From: Ectocarpus siliculosus
Lineage: Eukaryota; Sar; Phaeophyceae; Ectocarpales; Ectocarpaceae
Assembly (NCBI GenBank): GCA_000310025.1
Contig: FN648564.1
Coordinates: forward strand, 793,608 to 835,000
Length of the DNA stretch: 41,393 nt
Direction: 5' to 3'
Shown here: piece by piece, positions 22,412-35,200 of the stretch
Numbering within the stretch: the first letter of the stretch is position 1
Layout of the letters: every line of letters begins with the position of its first letter
Position numbers and translations under genes: made by a program
Notes under the pieces: model-generated
Database searches by the model: none
Told to the model about the DNA's origin: nothing
Seen by the model: only the letters and a program-made list of their open reading frames with translations

Positions 22412-24174
22412 CAGCCCACTCGATTGAGTTTGAGTTGAGTTTAGGAACTTGTTTCACGGCGATATCTACTATTTATTGCGCGAAGTTCGAGACGACGCGT
22501 TTCCGTAGCGTTTTGAGCATGTGGACTGTTGATACGTTGGCAAGCGGCCGTTTGATCTGCCTGGTAATGGCAGATCGAATACTTGTATGATGCAGTACGC
22601 GAAGAAACTTTCGTGGGGATATCGTATCTCGTCGACTCCGGGCGTAGCGAGGGACAGCGGAACTTGGCGAAGCTCCCGCGCTTGTTCCCACAGACAGCTA
22701 CATATATCGACGGGACGATACCGTGCGATACGAGCAGTGAGCGTGATCTCATGCCGCCAAGCCAGCATCGCAATGCTACAGTATGCCCCTTTTCTTGACG
22801 CAAAGGAAGTGAAACATGCTCAGTAATGCAGATACCTTTGTACACTAGCTTTCCAAGGGAGAACCTGCCACGCGCGCTCTTGCGTGCGTCCGACGACGCG
22901 TTGAAAAAAAACACGTTTAATAACAATCGCTTTGCTCGGTGTCCTTTGGGAGCACGTCAAGTTTCCCCTGTTGCCCGTCGACCAATGGCGTCGTGATCTT
23001 GTTGCTCTTCACGTCCTTTCGGTTGGTGTTCGATTGTCCCGAAAGGGGGATACCGTCGGCCGGTTGTGTCTCCGACCAAATTAGCCAACACCCGTGTGCT
23101 CCCGTGCGTCTGATGCCGCATATACGCCTCTGTCAAACCCGGCGTCAGGCTGGTATGGCAGACACCGACGGAGGGCCTCGTGTCGTTGGTACGGGAATCT
23201 TCGCGAGACGGCTCTGGGCGCTGCACATGCACCGAACAGCCACGGGACACCGCGCCAGCAGTGTCCTCGATATCTCTAGAACACCCGCACGCAAGAGGAG
23301 TGAAAGAAGCAGCCTCATGCTGGCATGCTATATAGTCCGAGCGTATATTCGTAGGCACAACGTCTGCGGAGGCATATGCCGCAGGCGTGGACGTCATCGA
23401 TCACCTGTCCTCGGCGCTAGGCGTAGAAGGGGAATCGGCTGACGGGGCTCAGCTCAGCCAAGAACGCATCTCCCTATAGCTAGCCGCCGCGATGTCCTGA
23501 GGTAGCTATCGGAACGAACGTGACAGGTCGCAGCGGTTTGGTTTTGGGGAGAAGGACGGTACATGCATCACAAGCGCAAGTCCGCTCATGGGTTTCAAAG
23601 ACTGCGGAATGAGGCATTGGTGCACGTAGCTTCGAGTACGGCGGCTCGCCTCTCACCTTGGGATTCACTCAGCGCGTGGGTTTGCAGTCTGTTCTGTCGT
23701 CATAGGTTCTCTGTGTAGGGCTGAGCTAGTTGTACGGTCGATGCAGGAAGCCGCATGTCTTCGCTTCAACTGTAACCCTCTGTCACCCAGCTGGTAGCTG
23801 GCGCATGGTCGATATATCACAAGATCAAAGAGAGAAGAAACAAAAGTGTGGGAGTGAATGAGTGAATTGATGTAGCTCGCGGGAACGCGCTTCAATCCAT
23901 TTTTTTTTTTTTTGCAGCAGCAGCAGCAGAGAACACGGTGTCCACCGTGGGGGTATGCACCAGAGAGGGGAAAGGAGAAGGTCCAGAGCTGGAGGGCCGC
24001 ACCGCTCCGGGTCGAGACAACTGTCTGGGATAAAATGCAAGCACCGGGGTAACTTATACGTTAGCCCGAAAGCCCGCAATAAAAAAAATCTATGAGAAGA
24101 AACAAAAACATCCATGATCCAAATATTTCAGGGCTTTCTTTGTTAAGCTTTTTCATGTCGGTATATTTCCCGCT
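22412..24174. other. No gene supported; 3' UTR and spacer after the fusion gene
   Basis: The stop codon of the PP2C reading frame is at 22409-22411. Several short open frames follow on both strands (for example 22939-23442 plus), but none has motifs or splice sites that build a model. A poly-T run sits near 23900. Part of this is presumably 3' UTR. Confidence 0.5.
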
Positions 24175-24396
24175 TTAACCAGAAACCACGGAACATTACA
24201 GTATTTTTTGGGCGTTAACCGGCCACCACGGCACAGCACAGTAATTCTTGGGCGGTAACTGGCCACCACGGTAAATTCCGTACGGCAATGGTCACCACGG
24301 TAAATTCCGTACGGTAACTGGTCACCACGGTAATTCCGTACGGCAACTGGTCACCAGGGCAATTTTCTTGTACGGTAACCAGCCACCACGGTAATG
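24175..24396. repeat. Tandem repeat of about 30 bp (seven imperfect copies)
   Basis: Units with the core GGTAACTGGTCACCACGG followed by TAATTCCGTACG recur head to tail. The first two copies are longer (about 40 bp) and more diverged; the middle copies are nearly identical. It ends about 55 bp before the first fold-back element. Confidence 0.85.
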
Positions 24397-24450
24397 CACA
24401 GAACCTCAACATGCATACTAACTACTGGTACGAATTGCTCGGAGATTCAT

Positions 24451-25580
24451 CTCCGTGCGTCAAGTTGGGCTTACAACCAAGACAGAGGTTTTGGTTTCGA
24501 AACCAGTCGATCTGCGACTGTCGTAAGTGTCCCAATTGCCGTAGGCGCGAGTGAGTGCCGATCGCAAGTGTAGGCACTCGTAGAATATCATTGTTTGAAT
24601 CAAACCTACCGTGTATAATGGATCTTGCGGTATACTCCGTGCTGATCGTCATGTCGCCCAACTCAAATACCATATTTCCTGTCTCCCCGTTACAACGCTT
24701 TAATGACAGGGTTTCATCCTCATGTGAAGGCAGCTCGATTTGCTCCAGCTGTGACCTGTCGCCCAGGACGACCACACGGCACACGACCGTCGCCGAGCGT
24801 ACCACAATAAATAATCAGTCTCACGAAAGGCGTCACCGCCACCGCCGCCGCCGCCGTCGTGGAGGCTGCCATCATATCTTCGGAGGGGTTCGTTGTACCT
24901 GCCAGAGAGGGGATCATGCAAGCCGTCACCGCCAACCCGGCCGATACCGACCCGACCGATATCTCGAAGAATAATTACTTCGGACCCGCCGGGACGGCCA
25001 CAGAGACGCCGCCCGTGAAGCCCCACCGTCTGAAAAAATGTGGCCGTCCCCGTCGTGCCCGAAGAAATTCGTCGTCGAGGTGTTGGTTGGGTGAATATCG
25101 GCCGGGTTGACGGTGGCGACTTACATGATACCCGCTCTGCCAGCTTTGACGAACCCCTCCGAAGATGTGATGACCGTGTCCACGGCGGTGGTGGCGGTGG
25201 CGGTGGCGGTGACGGCGGCGTCTTTCGTGTAGTCGATGGTCATTGCGGTTGGCTTGGCGATGGGCTTTGGCCGTGTCATCGCCCTGAACGACAGGTCACA
25301 GCTGGAGCGAACCCGGCTGTCGTTGGGTATGATGTCGAGTTTCTCGCACTCAGGAGGAAACCCTGGGAGACACGAGAAAAACGAAAAACATTGGGTGACG
25401 TGACTATCAGCACCAAGGAAGTAGTCTTACGCCATTGCTTAAAGCGATGATTGGCCACTTATTCGGCACTCGCGATCGGCACGTGCACCTGCGTCAAATG
25501 GAATAAACATATCGTCTGTGACTGGCTGGTTTCGAAACCCACCCTCCGTCTTGATTGTATACCCAACCTGACTCACGGAG
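24451..25580. mobile_element. Fold-back element 1: long terminal inverted repeats, no transposase
   Basis: The left end begins CTCCGTGCGTCAAGTTGGGC. The reverse complement of the right end begins CTCCGTGAGTCAGGTTGGGT. The two arms can be aligned over roughly 500 bp each, including shared blocks such as TTTCGAAACCAG, CAGCTGTGACCTGTCG and ATCTTCGGAGGGGTTCGT. They meet near 25020-25080, so almost the whole element is an imperfect palindrome. I see no transposase-like frame. It is probably a non-autonomous DNA element (fold-back or large MITE-like); superfamily not assigned. Open frames inside it are not thought to be genes. Confidence 0.75.
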
Positions 25581-25654
25581 GAAAACCGCCAAGCCATTAT
25601 TTTCGTAGGCACTTGCAGAGACTCGCCTGCCTCTTTGTATAGTATTTTGTGGGA

Positions 25655-26510
25655 TGGACAAGTACAACACCACGCTCACAACCAAGAAAGAGGTTGGGTT
25701 TCGAAACCAGCCGGTCACGGCCGATCTGCTACGGTCGTTAGTGTCCCAATTGCCGCAAGGAGCGAGCGCCGATCGCAAGTGTAGGCACTGGCGGTCAATC
25801 ATAGTTTTCAAATCAATGCGAAATAGACCACGTACTTGGTGCTAATCGTCACGTTGCCCAACTCGTGTTTCCTGTTTTCCCGTTACAATGCTTTAATGAC
25901 AAGGTTTCATGCTGCCCAAGAAGCTCGACATCGTACCCAAGGGTGGCAGCTGGATTTTCCCCAGCTGTAACTTGTCGACCGGGGCGACCACACGACGCAA
26001 AACCGTCGCCGAGCGTACCGCGATGACCATCGGCCTCACGAAAGACGCCGCCGCCGCCTCCGCCTTCGCTGCGAACGCTGTCATCATATCTTCGGAGGGG
26101 TTCGTTGTACCTGCCAGAGAGGGGATCATGCAAACCGTCACCGCTAAACCGGCCGACACTGACCTGACCGATATCTCGAAGAAAAGTTTCGTCGAGGCCG
26201 CCAGGACGGCCTCATTTCCACCGGTGGGGTCTCTGTGCCCGTCCCGGCGGTCCCGAAAAAGTTCTTCTTCAAGACATTGGTCGGGTGAATGTCGGGCGGG
26301 CTACATAGCGGTGGCGACTTCCATGATCCCCGCTCTAGCAGCGTCAACGAGCCCCTCCGGAGATGCGGTGGCAGCGTCTGCGGCGGCAGGGCGGTAGCAG
26401 CGCCTTTCGTGGGGTCGATGGTGCTCGCGGTTTGCTCGGCGACGGACTTGCGCCGTGCGGTCGCCCCGGGCGACAGGTCACAGCTGGAGCAAGTCTTAGA
26501 TGTCGTCCTC
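25655..26510. mobile_element. Fold-back element 2: second copy, right terminus truncated
   Basis: The left arm repeats the sequence of element 1: GGTTTCGAAACCAG, then GTGTCCCAATTGCCG, then GATCGCAAGTGTAGGCACT, and a block at about 26085-26137 nearly identical to 24873-24925. The right arm (about 26290-26500) is again inverted but stops after CAGGTCACAGCTGGAGC, so the outer part of the right terminal repeat is missing. The two copies lie head to tail. Confidence 0.7.
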
Positions 26511-27975
26511 GATCCCCACCGTCGTTGCTGACACGAGCACAAGACTCGCGTGAATGTGGCGGTTAGGGAGGGAAGGAATGTTCGATCATGGGATATGCTC
26601 TCAAGTCTTGAAGTTTGGCCAGGAGCTGATCGGGCTCCGAGTGTGCGTGTTTGAAATTTCCCCTATCTGGTATCCTTGTAAGTATGGTAAGGAGCCATTT
26701 GACGAGGGTCATGAGAGGTTGCACTGAATTGCTTCTGATTTGTGTTTCTTCGTGCATTCGAATGGTGTTGGCGGGCGCTTTAACAACAACGGTTTGGGTT
26801 GGGTTCTACCCACTAGTACCGTCGAGCAGGAGAGCAGTGTTATTCCGAGCGAATCAGAGCGGTTCGGACCGAACCAAATACATGGAGGCCTGCCCTTGTT
26901 GTGATATGGTGGTGTGTTCGCGCCATCGCATGTCTCCGTTTTTCCTGTAACGCCTCTGCGCTGGCGTGATTTGTTGCGCGGTGGCGATGGGATCTCTTCT
27001 CGTTTTGAAGAAACTCCGCAAAATTCGGTTTGCCGCTTCGGGCCCCAGCATGTTTGCTGGTGGGGTAACTGTTGGGTTTCGATGCCAGGGCGAAAAGTTC
27101 TGCTTATTGGGAAAAGAACGTCCACTATGTAACGGTCAAAACCGCGAGAACGTTTGGATGTATTCATCGTGCATCTACGAGAGGGGATTTTCCGAAGAAA
27201 TGCAGGAGATGCTGGAGATCGAAAGCAACCGTATAGAGGCACACCTACAACGACCCATCTGCGGGAACTCAAGGGAAACCAATCGGGTTTCGGCGCAACG
27301 ATATCGCCAACCCTTCGTGCTTCTAACGGGAGAAAATGTTGGTGAGCATGAAAATTTCCTGCATATCTGCCACGCCGAACGCTGATGAGTTGCTTGCCGC
27401 TTTCAAACAGGAAGCAGACAACCTACACATACGCCGGTTCAGAATCCGGGGTCGGGACCTTAGTCGGAGCGTTCCAAGAAAGAAATTTCAAAGGAGGTAC
27501 ATGCAGCACTCACTCAAACATTCTCGATACAATCAGAGCCAAGGGATCCAACGCACGGATATCGAATGCAGGAACACTGTGGGTGTGGGAAACCTTCAAA
27601 AAAATTCTCACCGAATCCGGCCACAATTAAAAGAAAACTCTGACCAATGGTCAAGGGGACCTAAAGGCCTACAATGACTGTCTGTTGAGGTATACTCTAT
27701 CGTTGCTCGTACGCGTGCTGTCAAGCAGCCCTATTCCCGTCTTCCCGGGTGCAACATGGGCCGGGAGAGGTCCTCGGCTCTAAGCGTGGGTGGTCAACGT
27801 CCTTCTCTTACGCTCCCGCGTTTTTTCGATCTAGTCGTGTATTCCATATATTCTGATTGCAGGAAACCCTTCCACTTTCGAGCGCCCCTTCATCTACTCT
27901 TTCGGCCTCGTTAGCGATGTGACGCAGATCAATCACCCTCTAACTGGTCAACCTCATTCTTTATTTTCGCGTTCC
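26511..27975. other. No gene firmly supported; possible decayed coding sequence
   Basis: Open frames of 60-190 codons occur on both strands, for example plus-strand frames between 26966 and 27677. Some have a protein-like composition (one ends WVWETFKKILTESGHN near 27630), but they shift frame against each other and I recognise no domain. They could be remains of a mobile-element gene next to the fold-back elements. That is a guess. Confidence 0.35.
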
Positions 27976-28891
27976 CTAGCCGACCTCTTGCCCACGGCTG
28001 AAGTCTTCCGCCCCAATCGCCGCCCTTTCCCGCCTGGCAAACTCTTCCTCTAGGAAGGCCTCGAGCTCCCGCTCGTCTTCCAGCAATTCGTCCAGGACCT
28101 TTGACGCCTCCGCAGCGTTCGCCATGACTGGCCTCCCCCCGTTCTCTCTCCCACCTTTCCTCCACCTCTTCCACCCCTCTTCCTTTCCAAAACCTGACGG
28201 AGACTGGGCACTGGCCATCTCCAACGGCGGAGCTCCTCTAGCCGTGGCGCTCGTCGTTGTTGCCAGTGGAGCCTGTTTGTCTGCACTGCTGGGGGTGTTG
28301 TAGCGCCCCCCAGAAATGGGAGCGGATGATGCCCAGTATGTGTATGGCTTGGCGCCGGCTGTAGCACTGGCTTTCGGTGACGAGGTCGCCTTTTCGGCCG
28401 GAGGGATGGAGTGACTCCAGGTAGCATCGCCTGCTGCCGTACGGCGTGGATTTTTCATGAACACGATCACAGCGAACGATGGAAACCTCTGATGAACAGG
28501 CTAGGATTTGGCGTAGACTAGGGCATGGTGTCGGATTGGCTCTCGGCACCGTGATCGCTTTCCCTTGTAGAAAAAGTGAAGATATACTTCAGCGGGGGTG
28601 AGTCGTAGTAGTTTGGATTTACAACCATTGCAAATACTGCAGTTTGTGCAGCTTTACGCGGGCGGTGTCAAGAGTTGCTCCATTCTTGTATCATGTACAG
28701 TGTAGAACGGTGTGTTCGTGGAATTTACCTGTTTGTCAGAATGATGAAGTCAGAGTCAACAAAATTTCTAGAGCACGAGCAGAACTTCTGATAGATTTTG
28801 CCAGTTTGTTCGTATACCTTGTCCTCTCTCGAACAGCCCTCCTCCGCGGTGGAGGCCGCTGGTCGCCCAGCGTTGCTGTTGGCGTGGAAAC
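27976..28891 (-). CDS. 3' exons of a minus-strand gene, probably the end of the EF-hand gene
   Basis: Two exons read on the minus strand: 28891-28818 and 28488-27976 (stop). The donor GACAAG|GTATAC and the acceptor TTCATCAG are good and join in phase 0. The encoded end is basic and Ser/Ala-rich, then a helical acidic segment (KVLDELLEDERELEAFLEEE) finishing AEDFSRGQEVG. There is no obvious start exon. A phase-1 donor at 29369 (TACG|GTTACA), just before the TGA at 29352, would link these exons in frame to the EF-hand gene upstream, giving about 1497 aa. Otherwise they are a separate small gene, perhaps starting at ATG 28458. Confidence 0.45.
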
Positions 28892-29351
28892 CTGTGCTCG
28901 TCTTTTCCACCGCGGGGGAGGGTGGTGCGGAGCCCCGCCCGCCCTTCTTTGCCGCTCCTCACAGCAGTTTTATTTCTGCCACCGTAATGGTTACGTTTGT
29001 TCTTGTCGTCGTCGTCCTTGCCGTCTTCCTCTCTTTCCACGGTCTGCATAAAGGATACGAAGGTCCTCCAATCGACCTAAACGGAGGGACGGGGAGATAC
29101 AATTGAAGGGGACAGGGTGAAAGAGCGGCCGGATGGATCAAATAGGGACAGAGGAGGTCGACAAGCAATGTGGATCAAGAAGACTGGAGGTTACCCAAAA
29201 GGCGTTCAAATGCGTCCGAGAGATCTGAGAATGAAGAACAGTAGCCTAGGTTCACAGGACACCTCCACACAATCCCCTCCCCCCCAAACCAAACCTCGAC
29301 TTTAGCAGCCGGAAACCCCTCAACTTTTATCCAAGTCAAATGTACAGCCTA

Positions 29352-32290
29352 TCACGTTTCCGTGTAACCGTAGAATATGAATGCAAGCTCCCTGTTGGAA
29401 ATGACCTCGTTGTCCTCAGGGTTGGCATCATCGCCAAACAGCTGACGAGTGTCGCGAAAGAGCAAAACCGATGCTTGTCCCAGCCAAGCACAGAACAAGT
29501 CTGGTAGTCGAGGTTTACAATCGCCCCGCACCAGAAAAAACACTGGACCTCGCACGCTTGATCATCATCAGTCGCTTTACTTGAAATGAAACGGTAGACA
29601 CATGAATGCGTACATTAGGAGCTATCGTTTTGAAAAGACCCCGCAATCCTCGGGGTCGTCATTGTGCATCATGCTGCTCCTCGAAAAGCGCGAGGTCGTC
29701 CCTCTTCGTTGGAATGACAATGATTCGTGGTTCGTGCTGTGCGCATCTTCGCCTGGTATACCTCATCCTTTTCCAGCCCGAAGCGGTCCATGAGAGCGCC
29801 CGCTTCCCAGCCGTCGACGTGCACTCCCAGCTCTTCCAGAGCCCGGGAGAAGTCGTACCGGCTTAACGTTCCGCCGCTGGCACCACCACCGCGACCGTCA
29901 TCGCCGCCGCTGTAGCTCGCTCTGTTGGCCTGTTTGGAATGAATGGAAGACACCGGTACCCCGTGGAAGATGCATGCGATAGTGGTTCCCATCATCGGGG
30001 GTGAGCATTGGAAGCAGTGCATACCTAACGTGAGGGGACGGGGGAAATTGGTGTGGGGATAATCTACTATAGAAGTTGGGGCAACCCACTTAATTGTCAA
30101 AGTTCGGGACTTGTCGCAGAGAGGGAATGACATCGCTCCGCTTTCACCCGGTTATGACACGGATGTTCCTATTTTGTGCCTTGGCGCTGCGTCCAAACCA
30201 ATATACGCTGCTGGGCCCGTATTAACCACACAGAAAGACCATGTGCTTGGCACGTCTCTCCCCTGAGACAAGCTATCTACCTTGAGAACACGACCCTAGC
30301 TTGCATCTGTTTGCGCCAATCACAGTGGAGCAGCTTTCAACATACTGTACGGAGGCTGCACCAGATGATGTGGCCTACACACAAACCGGTTCACAACAGT
30401 ATGGGTAATTACCTCAGTTGTTGTTTAATTTCTTTTGTTGTTGACAAAAGACGCATAAATATTGTCGTCTTCTCAAACCCCGTCCGATTCCTGCTCAGTA
30501 CCTCCTGGCATCCGTCCGTACTGGTCTACTTGACGCTGATGCCTTTCCCATTCGTGTCTCTATAGAACCCAGCAAGTGAGTCACACACCCTTCTCGAACC
30601 CGGTTCGGCGTTGAGGGAAAAATGGCTTGAATCTATCGTGGGATGAAAATAACATGTGAGGAGACGTAACATTTTTGATGTGTTTCCCTGGGAACGCCTG
30701 TAGTGTGGACTACTACTGTAGAACCACTCCGGAAAGGTTGGTTGGTGGACCGCTGGCCACAATGAACTAGACGCCAGGAGAAACCGCCAAGAGTCTTCAC
30801 GCTTGCTCGCTCTCACCCTCTTTCGAAAAGGGGCCGTTCGGGCGCGGTGTCCGCCACCTATGTCCCCGGCACTCCGCCACTGCTCCAACAGGCGCTTTGT
30901 GTCGATGAACTCCCACAGGATCTCACTGCCTCGGACAAAAAAGAAAAAAAAAAAACAAACATCCGGACAGGGGTCCTGGCGAGGGTTGGAAAAAATCAAG
31001 ACGAGGCATGAAAAAAGATGAACCAGCAGGAGACCCGCCCGGGAAACACGTTTCACCTTGGAAAAGGCCGAGCGGTGAAATGGAGCAAGAAGGGGCACTC
31101 ATAGGGCAATGTCCAGAGGATTGTGTACGCACTGTAGCACGCACGACACCTACGTCAAACCTGCCATTGGAACGTGAGAAACTCGCACCGTTGGCTGTTT
31201 TAGCACATCGGAACGCGCAAAGCGTAGTCTCCTTCGATGTGAGTGGGAACTTCTGGCGTCGTGCAAGAGGATTCACTACAGTACGTCCAGAATCTTCAAA
31301 AGATGAGGATGTCACGGAATGCTACCGCCCCGCTTGCCGTCCCGTGCGTTCGTTCTTTTACTCACCCGCGATCGACCTTGTCCAAGCCGAGGCGCCCTCG
31401 GCGGAAATGCCTGAACAATGCGGTCACCTGAGATAAGCTGAGGTGCGCTCCAACCCTTTTCAGGGCGGCACCCATCTCCGCGAGGGTCAAGCGACCACCT
31501 CCTGCAAACAGGAAGCCGAAATCAAGAGCGTTTTTCGTAGAGTAATAGAGTTGAGAGCGCACTAGCAGGAGACCAACGTCAACAACCAAGCACAACACGC
31601 CGCCTGGAGAACAGAATCGCGCCTGATCGCGTTCAGTAAGAGCATCCATGTAAACAGCACGTGCAAGTAAGAGGCAACATAGCTTCCCACACATGTACAA
31701 ATGGTTGGGGACCGGACGACGGGTGTTTCCTCCGTAACGAAGCAAGAGTAATACGAGGAAGACCTCTCAACCAATGTCCAAGCACTATTGTACGGCGTAC
31801 GCCTGGTGCCGCTCGGTTGAAAATCTACATCGTGGGCGACTCTCGGTTCCATCAACGCCAATGACGTCAAGGGTGATAACCTGTCACTTTCATGGTAGCG
31901 CCCATGTTCGGGGTTACGCTACCTCCGCGCACCCGCCCTTGGATTCGACGTTTCTTGTCTTCGGTCCGGAGGAAATGTATCGGGCTCACTCGTTTACATC
32001 GGAGAATCGAAAAAATTACGTCCGTCGCGTTGACACGTTAGAGTCGGCCTAAGGAAGAGGCACCCACCCGTCATTCTCGTTCAGTACATACCATCAGCGT
32101 CCATGTCTCGGAACGGCTGTGCGAAGTCTGTTCCCTCCTCCAGACAAGCCGCAGCCACCCTCCTGGCGCGACCGAGTGCGGAAAAAGCGGCAACGGCGCT
32201 GACATGTTTCAAGGCCGCTCCATCTACAACGTGTTTGTAGCAAAGCCCGTCGACTCGGCGTTCATTGTCGGCACGCGGGGAAACCCAGGA
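29352..32290 (-). other. EF-hand-like calcium-binding region
   Basis: The clearest EF-hand spans the junction of exons 32290-32092 and 31501-31366: FAQPFRDM then loop DADGGGRLTLAE, with acidic residues at loop positions 1, 3 and 12, Gly at 6 and Leu at 8, followed by helix MGAALKRVG. A last unit has loop NPEDNEVISNRE (Glu at 12, Ile at 8) in exon 29441-29352. Between them are two degenerate units (RHFRRGRLGLDK and GGTLSRYDFSRALEELG) that keep helix patterns but lose acidic loop residues. This looks like two EF-hand pairs, each with one hand likely to bind calcium. Confidence 0.7.
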
Positions 32291-35200
32291 CTGAAGCAGA
32301 CGTAGGGCCGAGAAATGGACGATAAACTAATAAGGGACAGCACAGGTTGATTACGAGCACGCGTTTTTCAGAGCACGGCATGCTCTCCCGGATGAAGTTG
32401 ACCTCCCTTAGGCGCCACTTTTGCCCATTGTTGACAGATCTCGAACACGCTTGGCTCACGGGTAGCCGGTCGACTAGCCTTTCGTGGTTAGAGATCAGGG
32501 AAGGGAACTGCTGAAGCCTTCTCCTGCGTGCGTGGCAATGTAATGGCGTCAACGGCAGACGTATCTTCTTCTGCTCGCGGAAACAGTGGCAGTGGAAACA
32601 TGCGCACAACGTGTTGATATTTGGGATGCGGCGCACACACTCGCCGGTGCGTAGACTCACCGCACTGTTTCTATCGCCACGCCGATCTCTCCCGACCTTT
32701 CGTGTCCGTGACCTCCGCCGGCGCCATCACCAACACCGGCATCATCAATACCGCGATCGCCGCGGCTGTACCGGCGCCCATGTTCGTCCCAGTAGACATC
32801 ATCCAGTACCGCTTCCATGCGCTGCTGGCTCCTTTCGAATTCGTTGCGGCAAGAAATGGATGAAAGGGCCACGACTGGATGCTTCCTGTAGACAATCTGC
32901 AATGTCCTAGGCCGAACGCATAGGTTTCTTCAATCTTGTCCATTCCAACATTTTTTCCTGTCGTTCGGAGATCGTGTCCGTGATCTCTCCGACCTCTGGT
33001 CATTAGGCCTCTCTGTGTCTTGTGGTCTATTACAGCGGGGCTAACAACCGTCCACTTTCACCGCAAACCAGACGACTTTTCCTTCGCGTTATGGCGGTTC
33101 GAAAGGTGTTTCCAGCAGATCCTATTGACGCCTGATGCACACAAGGAGAAACATGCACCACGTAGAGAAACAAGGTGCAGTCTTGTCGGGGGATGAAAAA
33201 TAGCGTCCAGGCTTGCCCAGCACGATCGAACGAAAAGCATTCAGCCCAGTGCTTCTACATCAAAAAGCCATCGCACGCATCTTGGCGCACTTTTTTTGCT
33301 CGGTGGCCTCCGCAGGGGGCACGCTAGGCCCGATGAACGCCCCCTTCTGAGACCGACCTCTCCTCTCTCGGAAGGGCTGCTTGCAGCGAGCCACCTGTTG
33401 CGCCCGTATGCCGAGGAATGCGGAAGACTGCATATTTTTGTTTCTGTGTTCTAGGTCCGAGCGCGCGTCCGTTGTGGTATTGTTGCGTAAAGGCAGGCAC
33501 GATGATCGCAAACCCGGAACCAAACGTGGCGGACGCAAGCACAAACGGGCGATACATGACGCAATAATAACGCACTCCTGCATCGGCAGAAAAAAGCGTA
33601 GCCAAAATCATACTATTCCTGAGCTTGGCGAGAGAAAACCAGTGAGCGAACGAGAAGCCGGTTTTCTGGCACACGCTCAGGGGTCGAACGAAACTACTTA
33701 GTTGCGTCGAAACAGATCAACGTCTGAAAGGGATTGATGTAACTTGGCGTTCTGAAGCCATACTTCACTCGAATACTCGGAGGGAGGGACAAGACTGGCA
33801 TCGGGGGTGACGAATGGACAAAGCTGAGGCAGCACCCACGGGCCGGGTGCGATACTGTTGACCGCTACGGCCGAGGTTCAGGCAGTACCCTGAAGGTCCT
33901 TCCCAGTCCCCCTCCCCCCTCCCATCACTACACAGCACCAACGGCTCGAGCAAAGTTGCAGAACCTTTGTTCTCCTCACGCTGTGAGTTATTCCTGTATC
34001 TCCGAGACGAACCCGCTGCTGCCGCTGCAGACGTCTGCGAAATCGGAGGTTGAGGGAATAGCAATGGCTCTCAGGAAACAACGACACGGCCTCCTCCTTT
34101 CACCCTCGCGCTGCCCTCCCGTCCTCTTGCCCCCCACTGCACCTGGTTGTTCGCCCTGGCCTCAGCGACGCGTCTCTTCTGCTCTTCCTGGCGAACCCTC
34201 TCCGTCACCAGCATGAGGTCTAGCACTCGCTGCGTCGCCGCTCTTGCCCAGGCCCGCTTCTCCGCATCGTCGTCGCCGCCGCCTCTCGACTGTTCTTGTG
34301 GCGATGCGGTGTCGTGTGAAGCGTATGGAACAGACTGCGTGTCAACAAGAAGTAGTCAGGTGTGCCAATATGCGGCAGCAAACGGGCAATTCCATGCAGC
34401 TTCGCCGGTCTGTGCCAGAAGAGTTTTTTCTTGTATCAACTGGTTCTTTTAGATCTTTTTGCGAAGAACAGCTGAACGCGCATCCGGGCAGTAGCTCAAC
34501 ATAATTCCGATGCTCTGACGATTTGGTCGTTACTCCGACCAAGGAAGTTACCCTCAAAAAGACAGCCCGTTCTTGCTAGCAAAACATAAACCCTGTTCTG
34601 ACAACTGGCTAGACGGCAGATGTGGCATTGATAAACGATGGTTCCACGAAAACATTCGTTGGTTGCGCTTACGTCGGCGGTTTTCCATGCCCTTCGTTCG
34701 GCAGCGTTCGCAGCTGCTTCTGCCCTCCGCCGGCCCTCCCTGCATTCGTGGAAGAGGAACGAGTGTGGGGGTGCATCCATATTCCCTGTGAAGCCACTCG
34801 TATCGCAATTATCAACGCGTGGTGTATCAGAACAGCTGCTCACTCTGTCCGAAATAACTTGGAAGGCACAAAAATTATGCCCGTGTTGAGATTCGGTGAG
34901 GGAATTGATTGATCGGATGGCTGACGTCCTGACTGGCTCGGTGACTCACTCTGCTTCCGTGAGCTCCTTTTGGCAGGCTTGGAGGTAGCGGGTAAGTCTC
35001 CACCGGTCGTCGTTCCAACTCTCGGTACCGCTGAAAGCACAATATATTCGAAGTGTTAAAGAGGGCAATGCCACGTGAAATATTTCATTCTATTCACTCG
35101 GACAACTCCAGGAATGCTGTTGACCAAACGTCACGAGAGGTGCTGTTGAAGCAGCCTACGTTTCGTTTTATGTTCGGGTATTCCTCCTCCGCCTCCCTCC

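Noticed and set aside
24422-26542. Several 80-160 codon open frames inside the fold-back elements
   Set aside because: They repeat in forward and inverted orientation with the element arms and show no conserved protein, so they are by-products of the repeats.
32671-33003. Second hydrophobic minus-strand frame (AAAIAVLMMPVLVMAPAEV)
   Set aside because: It hits a stop before the strong donor at 32661, while the alternative frame of the same exon runs through that donor in phase.
33324-33674. Minus-strand frame with a transmembrane-like stretch (FVLASATFGSGFAIIVPAF)
   Set aside because: It has no clear phase-compatible splice partners. A competing frame in the same stretch (about 33579-33398) fits phase 0 on both sides. 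Left unassigned.
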